Source: Vulcanimicrobiota bacterium
GTDB lineage: Bacteria > Vulcanimicrobiota > Vulcanimicrobiia > Vulcanimicrobiales > Vulcanimicrobiaceae
NCBI GenBank assembly: GCA_027459845.1
Contig: DAIDGS010000077.1
Coordinates: 1 to 38,212, forward strand
DNA: 38,212 nucleotides
Direction of reading: 5' to 3'
The first letter of the stretch is position 1. The number at the start of each line of letters is the position of its first letter. Below the pieces are notes generated by a model, which was not told the DNA's origin, did not search any database, and saw nothing but the letters and a program-made list of their open reading frames with translations. The position numbers and the translations under genes are program-made. Shown here in pieces: positions 32,605 to 38,212 of the stretch.

Positions 32605-33432
32605 ATGCGCCGCAAGCGGTGGGTGTGCGCGCTGCTGTTCGCGGCGATCGCGCTGGTGGGAGCGGGTCGGTCGGATCCGTCGGCCGAACGGGCGGCGTTG
32701 ATCGCGCGCTGGGTGGGGGCGCAACGCCGTGCCGCCGACGCGCTGCCAACCGCCGCACGCGCGGCGGCCGGGCGCGCGTTGGCGCGACGCTTGGCCGCGC
32801 TCGAGCGACCGGTGACGCACGTCGCGGCGCCGCCGCTGCGAGCGATCGTCGCGCGCGAACTGGCCGTTCCGGGTCGTTATCACCTCGCGATCGCGTCGGG
32901 AAGCGCCGTAGGCTGGCCGGCCCGGCTGCTCGGTTGGATGTGGCGAGGCGTCGTCGCGTTCGTGCGCGCGCTCTTCGGGCGCGTGCACCCAAGCCGCGCG
33001 CAGGCCGATGCCCTTGCCATTGCGTTGATCCTGGCGGCGGCGCTGGTCGTGACCCTGGCTGCCTTGGCGCTCGCGCTTAAGGTGCGGATTCGGTCGGCGC
33101 CGCGAAGGTCGCGCCCGGACCCGGTAGCGGTCGAACCGGAGGATCGTTACCAGCGCGCGCTCGCGCTGGCCGCCGCGTACCGGTATGGCGACGCCGCGCG
33201 CGAACTCTACCTCGCGGCCGTCGCGCGCTTGGTCGAGCGCGGCTTCCCGGTGGGAAGCCGCAGCGCCACGGTCGGCGAACAGCGCCGCGCGATTCGTGCC
33301 CGCGCCCGCGAGCTCGTCGCCGGCTTCGATGCCGTCGTCGACCCGTTCGTGCGCGCGACCTATGCGGACGGTAACGTCGGCGCGCGCGAGTGGGAGCGAG
33401 CGCTGGCGGCATATCGAGGATTGGCGTCGTGA
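32605..33432 (+). CDS. DUF4129-domain membrane protein
   Basis: A 275-residue protein with an N-terminal signal or anchor (KRWVCALLFAAIALVGAG), a helical Arg/Ala-rich extracytoplasmic segment, and a transmembrane helix at about 135-155 (ALAIALILAAALVVTLAALA). Its cytosolic C-terminus is a DUF4129-type domain: RYQRALALAAAYRYGDAARE, LYLAAVARLVERG and a final ADGNVGAREWERALAAYRGL. DUF4129 proteins regularly accompany MoxR and DUF58 genes. The catalytic role is unknown. The stop overlaps the next start (GTGA). Confidence 0.8.
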   Translation: MRRKRWVCALLFAAIALVGAGRSDPSAERAALIARWVGAQRRAADALPTAARAAAGRALARRLAALERPVTHVAAPPLRAIVARELAVPGRYHLAIASGSAVGWPARLLGWMWRGVVAFVRALFGRVHPSRAQADALAIALILAAALVVTLAALALALKVRIRSAPRRSRPDPVAVEPEDRYQRALALAAAYRYGDAARELYLAAVARLVERGFPVGSRSATVGEQRRAIRARARELVAGFDAVVDPFVRATYADGNVGAREWERALAAYRGLAS

Positions 33433-34493
33433 CGAAGGGTCGCAGCGACCTCTGGATCGCGCTGGTTGCGGCGGTCGCGATCGCCGCCCTGGCCTACGCG
33501 GTGCACGTACAAGACGCGGCGACGCCCTCGACGTTCTCCACGTTCGATCGCGGGCCTAACGGCTATGCGGCACTCTTCGCCGCGCTACGGACGGCCGGCG
33601 TTCCGGTGCGCCGTCTCGAGGTACCGCTGGCGCGAATGACGCATCCGCCGGCGGTCCTGGTCGTCAGTAGCGCGCGCCGCTATCTCGGTGGGAATCCGCT
33701 CGCGCGGGCCGATCGCGCGCGGCTGGCGGCGTTCGTCCGGCGGGGCGGGCGTCTGGTGGTTCTGGCGTGGGGATTCGCCCGCCATCGGCTCGCGCTTGCG
33801 ACCATGCCGACGACGATCGCAGCGCGAACGCACCGGGCGTTTGCGCTGGTCCGCGACGCCGACACCGCCGACGTCATCGTGGTTCGAGCTCCGAGCGATG
33901 CCGTCTTCCGCTTTCGCAGCGACGGCGCACCGTTGCTGGCGAACCGGCACGGGGTGGTGGCGCTGCGCTATCGACTCGGGCGCGGCGACGTGATCGCGAT
34001 TGCGGCGCCACAGCTTTGGTCGAACCGCTGGATTGGGCGCGCCGACAACGCTCGCTTCGCCTACGACGTGCTGGCGCATCGCGGGCCGGTCGCCTTCGAC
34101 GAATACGTGCAGGGATACGCGCGCCGCGCGAGCGCGTGGAACGTGATTCCGATGAGCGTCAAGATTGCAACGGCGCTGGTGCTCGTCACCCTCGTCGTCG
34201 CAGTGGCCGGTGCGAATCTGCCGTTTGCCGGGCGCGTGCCGGCCGAACCGCCCGACGAGCGCGGAAGCGCTGCGTATCTGGACGCGATCGCCGCGTTGCT
34301 GCGCCGCGGCGGCGGTGCCCGCACCGCGATCGCTGCCTTCGCACGCGATGCCGCCGCGCGCCCAAGCCGGGCGCCGTGGGCCGAGCGCGCGCGCGACGCT
34401 CTCGCGGAACTGCGCGCACGCGACGCGCCGACTGCCGTCGACGTACTCGCGGCGGCACGCCTCGACTACCGCTTACGAAAGGAACGTGGATGA
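33429..34493 (+). CDS. DUF4350-domain protein
   Basis: A 354-residue protein with an N-terminal membrane helix (LWIALVAAVAIAALAYAVHV), then FDRGPNGYAALFAALRTAGV, the stretch typical of DUF4350 proteins. VLVVSSARR and FVRRGGRLVVLAWG follow, forming a Rossmann-like glutamine-amidotransferase-related fold without an obvious catalytic Cys. A second helix lies at about 254-275 (VKIATALVLVTLVVAVAGAN), with a cytosolic helical tail after it. In MoxR clusters it usually sits between DUF4129 and MoxR genes, as here. The GTG start overlaps the preceding stop, and its stop overlaps the MoxR start (ATGA). Confidence 0.8.
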   Translation: MTKGRSDLWIALVAAVAIAALAYAVHVQDAATPSTFSTFDRGPNGYAALFAALRTAGVPVRRLEVPLARMTHPPAVLVVSSARRYLGGNPLARADRARLAAFVRRGGRLVVLAWGFARHRLALATMPTTIAARTHRAFALVRDADTADVIVVRAPSDAVFRFRSDGAPLLANRHGVVALRYRLGRGDVIAIAAPQLWSNRWIGRADNARFAYDVLAHRGPVAFDEYVQGYARRASAWNVIPMSVKIATALVLVTLVVAVAGANLPFAGRVPAEPPDERGSAAYLDAIAALLRRGGGARTAIAAFARDAAARPSRAPWAERARDALAELRARDAPTAVDVLAAARLDYRLRKERG

Positions 34494-35440
34494 ACCCAGA
34501 GGAGTTGGCCGGCCGCATCGCTGCGGGGATGGCGCGCGTGGTCGTAGGCTCGGAACGGACGGCGTTCGCACTCACGGTCGCCGTGCTGGCGCGCGGGCAC
34601 GTGCTGATCGAAGGTGTACCGGGGACCGGCAAGACGCTGGCGGTGCGGGTGCTGGCGGCGCTCCTGGGCTTGGAGTTCCGACGCATCCAGTTTACGCCCG
34701 ACGTGATGCCGGCCGACGTCGTCGGCACGACCGTTTTCAATCCACAACGCGCCGAGTTCGCAACGCGAACCGGCCCGATCTTTGCCAACGTCGTGCTTGC
34801 CGACGAGATCAATCGCACCCCGGCCAAGACTCAGGCGGCACTTCTTGAAGCGATGGAGGAGGGGCGGGTCACGATCGACGGCGTGACGGTACCGCTGCCG
34901 CAGCCGTTCCTCGTGTGTGCCACGCAGAACCCGATCGAGTACGAAGGGACTTACCCGTTACCCGAAGCGCAGCTCGATCGCTTCTTGGTGAAGATTTCAT
35001 CCGGATATCCCAATCGCGCCGACGAGTTGGCGCTACTCGCGCGCGTTGCCGAGGGATTCGACGCGCGCGAGCTCGAGGCGAGTGCAATCACTCCGGTCTG
35101 CAGTCGCACCGAACTCGCCGAAGCCGCGTCGGCGGTGCGCCGCGTGCATCTCTCCGACGGCGTGCGAGGCTACGCCTACGACCTGGTCGCCGCGACGCGC
35201 ACGTCGACGCACCTGTCGCTCGGGGTTTCGCCGCGCGGCGGGGTTGCGCTGGTGGTCGCCTCGCAGGCGGCGGCGGCGATCGAGGGGCGCACCTTCGCGA
35301 CGCCGGATGACGTCAAGGCGGTGGCGACCGACGTCCTGGCGCATCGCGTGATCGTCGCGCCGGAAGCCGATATCGAGGGGACGACCGCCGAAGCGATCGT
35401 CGCCGATCTGTTGGCGACGGTTCCGGTTCCGCGTGGCTGA
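34490..35440 (+). CDS. MoxR-family AAA+ ATPase
   Basis: A 316-residue AAA+ ATPase. Walker A is EGVPGTGKT (41-49). RIQFTPDVMPADVVGTTVFN follows, then Walker B in VVLADEINRTPAKTQAALLE, the sensor-1 region VCATQNPIEYEGTYPLPEAQ, and LDRFLVKISSGYP with the arginine finger. These are standard MoxR features. MoxR ATPases act as chaperones for metal insertion or complex maturation, typically on von Willebrand A-domain partners such as the DUF58 protein encoded next. A good AAAGGA ribosome-binding sequence lies about 7 bases upstream of the ATG, in addition to the 4-base overlap with the DUF4350 gene. Confidence 0.96.
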   Translation: MNPEELAGRIAAGMARVVVGSERTAFALTVAVLARGHVLIEGVPGTGKTLAVRVLAALLGLEFRRIQFTPDVMPADVVGTTVFNPQRAEFATRTGPIFANVVLADEINRTPAKTQAALLEAMEEGRVTIDGVTVPLPQPFLVCATQNPIEYEGTYPLPEAQLDRFLVKISSGYPNRADELALLARVAEGFDARELEASAITPVCSRTELAEAASAVRRVHLSDGVRGYAYDLVAATRTSTHLSLGVSPRGGVALVVASQAAAAIEGRTFATPDDVKAVATDVLAHRVIVAPEADIEGTTAEAIVADLLATVPVPRG

Positions 35441-36776
35441 ATCGCCGCGGTGGTGGGTGCCGCTGTGGCCGTCGCCGCGCTGCTTCGCGCTGGTCGCGGC
35501 GTCGGCCGTGGTGCTCGCATGCGCACCCCTAGCGGCGGTGCTGGCATGGTGCGCCGGCGGGATGCTCGTCGTGCTGGTCGCCGCGACCGTGCTCGACGCG
35601 CGCAGCGGTCCGGTACCGGGCGCGGTGCTGGTCGAGCGCACGTTTCCCGAACGCATTACTTTGGGCAATCCGGTGCGCGTCGCATACCGCATCGCGAACC
35701 CTACCGCGGTCGGCGTTCGCATCGCGATTTTCGAGGCGCCGATGCGCACGCTCGCGATGCCGTTCGAAGCGCTCCGCGTCGAGATCGCCGCGCGTGGCGA
35801 GGTCACCGTCTGGAGCGAGATCGCTACGGTCGCGCGCGGTCGCGACCGTAGCGGGCCGCTGGCGGTGTGGTGCGAGAACCCGTTCGGGTTGCTGCGCCGC
35901 CGTTGGCGCGTCGAGGCCGCGCAAGCGATTCGCGTGCTTCCCGACCTCGCGGCGATCGAACGCTCGGGGCGGTTGCAACTGCCGCAGCGCGCGCGCGAAG
36001 CCGGGCTACGCCGCATGCGCCGGCGCGGGGCCGGCAGCGAGGTTGGGACGCTGCGCGAGTTTACCGCCGGCGACGCCTTCCGCGCGGTCAACTGGAAGGC
36101 ATCGGCGCGACGCGGCAAGCTGATCGTGACCGATCGCGAGAGCGAGCGCGGACAGAACGTCCTCATCCTGATCGACTGCGGTCGCATGATGACCGCGCGC
36201 GCCGAGAGAGGACTCCGCGTGCTGGATTACGCGGTTACCGCGGCGCTCTCGCTGGCGGCGGTCGCGGCGTCGACGGACGACCGCGTCGGGATGATTGCGT
36301 TCGCGCGCGAGATCCTGGCGGCTACGGTACCGCGACGAATACGCGGCGGGCTCGCGCGCTTTACCGATACGCTTGCCGACGTCGAGCCGCGCTTCGAAGA
36401 GTCGGATTTCTCCGGTGCGTTCTGGCGTGTCCGGCACGTTTTGCGCAAGCGTTCGCTCGTCGTGATTTTGAGCGATGCGATCGGGGCGTTGACCTCGCCG
36501 GCCCTGAGCGCCGAACTCCAGGCGCTCGCGCACCACCATCGCGTGCTGGTCGCAGCCACCGCCGACGGTGCCGTCGCGCAGGCGCTCGCCGATGAACCCG
36601 TCGATCTCGACCAGGCGTATCGAGCCGCGGCCGCCTTGGCATTGGCCGAAGACCGGCGCAGCGCACTCGTCCGCTTGGAACGCATCGGCGTGAGCACGAT
36701 CGACGTACCGGCGCCGCAACTCGCGGCGGCGGCGATCGAACGTTATCTGCGCATCAAGGAGCGCGGGCTACTCTGA
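35433..36776 (+). CDS. DUF58-domain protein with vWA-like fold
   Basis: A 447-residue membrane protein. Two hydrophobic helices lie at about 16-50, followed by a beta-rich segment. The DUF58 hallmark GDAFRAVNWKASARRGKLIV precedes a vWA-like region with LILIDCGRMM (MIDAS-like D-x-G-R-x-M, where Ser replaces nothing obvious at the third ligand) and SLVVILSDAIGAL. It likely pairs with the MoxR ATPase encoded just upstream; the reading frames overlap by 8 bases. The role of MoxR-DUF58 pairs is not settled; links to envelope stress and cell-wall functions are reported for some. The gene contains a 13-bp perfect inverted repeat at 35822-35853. Confidence 0.9.
   Translation: MAESPRWWVPLWPSPRCFALVAASAVVLACAPLAAVLAWCAGGMLVVLVAATVLDARSGPVPGAVLVERTFPERITLGNPVRVAYRIANPTAVGVRIAIFEAPMRTLAMPFEALRVEIAARGEVTVWSEIATVARGRDRSGPLAVWCENPFGLLRRRWRVEAAQAIRVLPDLAAIERSGRLQLPQRAREAGLRRMRRRGAGSEVGTLREFTAGDAFRAVNWKASARRGKLIVTDRESERGQNVLILIDCGRMMTARAERGLRVLDYAVTAALSLAAVAASTDDRVGMIAFAREILAATVPRRIRGGLARFTDTLADVEPRFEESDFSGAFWRVRHVLRKRSLVVILSDAIGALTSPALSAELQALAHHHRVLVAATADGAVAQALADEPVDLDQAYRAAAALALAEDRRSALVRLERIGVSTIDVPAPQLAAAAIERYLRIKERGLL
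35822..35853. repeat. 13-bp perfect inverted repeat inside the DUF58 gene
   Basis: CGCTACGGTCGCG and CGCGACCGTAGCG are exact reverse complements with a 6-base spacer. The repeat lies within codons for IATVARGRDRSG, so it must be neutral for coding. Confidence 0.85.
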
Positions 36777-37727
36777 GCCGGCGACGTCGGCGCTCCGGCC
36801 GGCGAGCGTAAAGTAGAGCAGGAGCAACATCGCCGTCGTCGCTCCGACGGCCAACCGCCCGTCGGCGGGCCAGCGTTGCGGCGACACGAACCCTTCGATG
36901 GTTCCGGCCACCACGAGCATCGATGCGACCCCGAGCATCAGCGTCCCGGCGCGTCGCGCGCCGCGAACGATCGCGTCGCGCCGCCGCAGTCGACCCGGTG
37001 CGAGGAAGCCGGCCACGACTGCGAGGCCCGCGCCGCCGGCGATTTGAATCGCGCTAAGCTCGATGACGCCGTGCGGTGCGATCGTCGCCCAGAAATCGCG
37101 GCCAAAGCCGGCCCGTGCGTAGAGCGCCGCCATCGCACCGAGCATCAGCCCGTTGGTCGCGATCACATACGCAGTGAGGGCGCCCAAGGTGATCGCGCCG
37201 GCAAATGCGACGATTGCGACGCGTACGTTGTTGGCGATGATTGCAACCGAGACCGCCGACGAGAAGTTTCGGTCGAAGCCGAAGTTCGAGTCGTGCAAGC
37301 TCTTGTGGATGCTCGCAGGCACGAGCGTCGAGGGGAGAAGCGCGTAGGCATCCGACGGACGCGCGGTGACCAGTGCGTAGGCGACGGCCGCAGCGACGAT
37401 CGTGAGTGCCGCGCAGACGGCGACGAGGCCCAACGAGCGGCGCACCTCGCGCGGAAAAGTCACGGCGTAGAAACGCGCGATGCGCGATCCGCCGGTCTCG
37501 AGCGTCGGCGCGTAGACGCGGGCGTGCGCGCGCCCCACCAGCCGGTTGAGATACTCCAGCAGGCGCCGATCGTAGCCGCGCGCGGTTGCATAGGCGAGAT
37601 CGTCGCAGGCGCTGCGATAGAGGCGCCCCAGTTCGAGGGGATCGACCGCGCGCGCGCGGCGTTCCAGGAGCGCGTCGAGGCGTTCCCAGAGGGATGCGCT
37701 ACGCTCGAGGAAGGCGCTCTCTCGCAC
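36768..37727 (-). CDS. SpoIIM-family (DUF95) integral membrane protein
   Basis: A 319-residue protein with a cytosolic helical N-terminus (SACDDLAYATARGYDRRLLE, RLVGRAHARVY) and about five membrane helices after residue 95. The family pattern is clear: ANNVRVAIVAFAGAITLGAL, NGLMLGAMAALYA, and APHGVIELSAIQIAGGAGLA. Members include Bacillus SpoIIM, but this family is widespread in non-sporulating bacteria, often beside RDD and MoxR/DUF58 genes, as here. The start is GTG at 37727. The stop overlaps the DUF58 stop region from the opposite strand by 9 bases. It is divergent from the RDD gene. Confidence 0.9.
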   Translation of the reverse strand: MRESAFLERSASLWERLDALLERRARAVDPLELGRLYRSACDDLAYATARGYDRRLLEYLNRLVGRAHARVYAPTLETGGSRIARFYAVTFPREVRRSLGLVAVCAALTIVAAAVAYALVTARPSDAYALLPSTLVPASIHKSLHDSNFGFDRNFSSAVSVAIIANNVRVAIVAFAGAITLGALTAYVIATNGLMLGAMAALYARAGFGRDFWATIAPHGVIELSAIQIAGGAGLAVVAGFLAPGRLRRRDAIVRGARRAGTLMLGVASMLVVAGTIEGFVSPQRWPADGRLAVGATTAMLLLLYFTLAGRSADVAGSE

Positions 37728-37867
37728 CGCGGGAGCTTCGGCAGCGCGCGTACCGGGCTCCCGCCGCGCCGCGTCGGCCGTACCGACCCGAGCGCGGCCG
37801 CGGCATTTGGGGGGCTTTGTCCCGCGCCGGCTAAATAGACGCAGCGGCGGGCGTCAGGCTCGCAATC
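37728..37867. promoter_or_regulatory. Divergent region between SpoIIM-family and RDD genes
   Basis: About 140 bases. TAAATA at 37832-37837 is the only AT-rich hexamer and might be a -10 box for the RDD gene, but no well-spaced -35 is visible. I see no terminator and no RNA gene. Confidence 0.3.
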
Positions 37868-38212
37868 ATGGATCGCGACATCGACGTTCGGACCCCGGAA
37901 CGGGTCGCCGTGAGTTATCAGCTGGCCGGCTTGGGAAGCCGCTTTTTGGCGTTGGGGATCGATCAGGCGATTCAACTCGGGGTCTTCGGCGCGATCGTGT
38001 GGGGCATCGTGCTCGTGGCCGGCAAGCTTCCGGCACATACGCCGAAAGGTTCGCCGCTGGCCGAGCAATCCACCGCGCTTGGGATCGCGATTGTGATCGC
38101 GCTGATCTTCGCGGTATTCTTCGCCTACTTCATCGTCTTCGAGAGTCTTTGGAACGGACAAACGCCCGGAAAGCGTGCGCTTGGAATCCGCGTGCTCCGC
38201 GACGGCGGCTAT
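37868..38212 (+). CDS. RDD-family membrane protein (3' end beyond window)
   Basis: An open frame from ATG 37868 runs to the window edge (115 codons, no stop), so the gene is truncated on the right. It begins MDRDIDVRTPERVAVSYQLA and then GLGSRFLALGIDQ, with the Arg and Asp typical of the RDD motif. A hydrophobic segment follows (LGVFGAIVWGIVLVAG), then a second helix (LGIAIVIALIFAVFFAYFIV), and WNGQTPGKRALGIRVLRDGG, the second diagnostic RDD stretch. RDD proteins are small membrane proteins, some proposed as transporters. Together with the divergent SpoIIM-family gene it completes a common MoxR-cluster arrangement. Confidence 0.9.
   Translation, partial: MDRDIDVRTPERVAVSYQLAGLGSRFLALGIDQAIQLGVFGAIVWGIVLVAGKLPAHTPKGSPLAEQSTALGIAIVIALIFAVFFAYFIVFESLWNGQTPGKRALGIRVLRDGGY

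Noticed and set aside
36768-37727. Evidence for sporulation from a SpoIIM-like gene
   Set aside because: This family is widespread in non-sporulating bacteria beside MoxR/RDD genes, and no other sporulation gene is present.

Overview
The window is a high-GC, gene-dense stretch of a diderm (outer-membrane-bearing) bacterium with lipopolysaccharide. It carries TamB and BamA genes, three Skp/OmpH-type genes, lpxD-lpxC-fabZ-lpxA-lpxB, an O-antigen-ligase-like gene and lptC-lptB-lptF/G. Several neighbours (a cyanobacterial-type LpxB-related protein, a DUF3084 protein with a RuvC-like gene, a SpoIIM-family protein, a MoxR/DUF58 cluster) suggest a deep-branching diderm lineage outside Proteobacteria. 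Eremiobacterota (WPS-2) or a relative is my best guess from gene order and composition, but I could not test it. I see no rRNA, tRNA, CRISPR array, insertion sequence or phage gene.

Region 1 (1-19687, all + strand) is an envelope-biogenesis superoperon. In order: the 3' part of a TamB-like gene, bamA, three consecutive Skp/OmpH-like genes (the first with two Skp units in one chain), lpxD, lpxC, fabZ, lpxA, lpxB, a metallophosphoesterase with an LpxH-like GNRE motif, an LpxB-related glycosyltransferase-like protein, an O-antigen ligase/polymerase, lptC (as a lipoprotein), lptB, one lptF/G permease, a DUF3084 protein and a small RuvC/YqgF-like protein. Most junctions after bamA overlap by 1-4 bases, which points to one transcript with coupled translation. 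Together these genes cover outer-membrane protein insertion and chaperoning, lipid A synthesis up to the disaccharide, and much of LPS export. LpxK, KdtA, LptA and LptD are not in the window.

Region 2 (19761-22805, + strand) holds a predicted outer-membrane beta-barrel protein, an anchored TPR protein and a GT4 glycosyltransferase. It converges on region 3 (22802-26199, - strand), which is recQ followed by an overlapping gene for a secreted protein with a proline-rich linker and a pilus/secretin-type N-terminal domain.

Region 4 (26353-30306, + strand) is the classic dnaX-ybaB-recR DNA-maintenance operon, extended by a TPR protein with an ATP-grasp-like C-terminus. Region 5 (30322-31608, - strand) is a MOSC-domain gene followed by a prepilin-like gene whose start leaves no leader peptide.

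Region 6 (31659-38212) is a MoxR cluster: a polytopic membrane protein, a DUF4129 protein, a DUF4350 protein, a MoxR AAA+ ATPase and a DUF58 protein on +, a SpoIIM-family membrane protein on -, and the start of an RDD-family gene running off the right edge.

The most interesting points are the candidate non-canonical UDP-2,3-diacylglucosamine hydrolase between lpxB and the LpxB-related gene, the expanded Skp family, the TPR/ATP-grasp fusion, and the leaderless prepilin-like protein.
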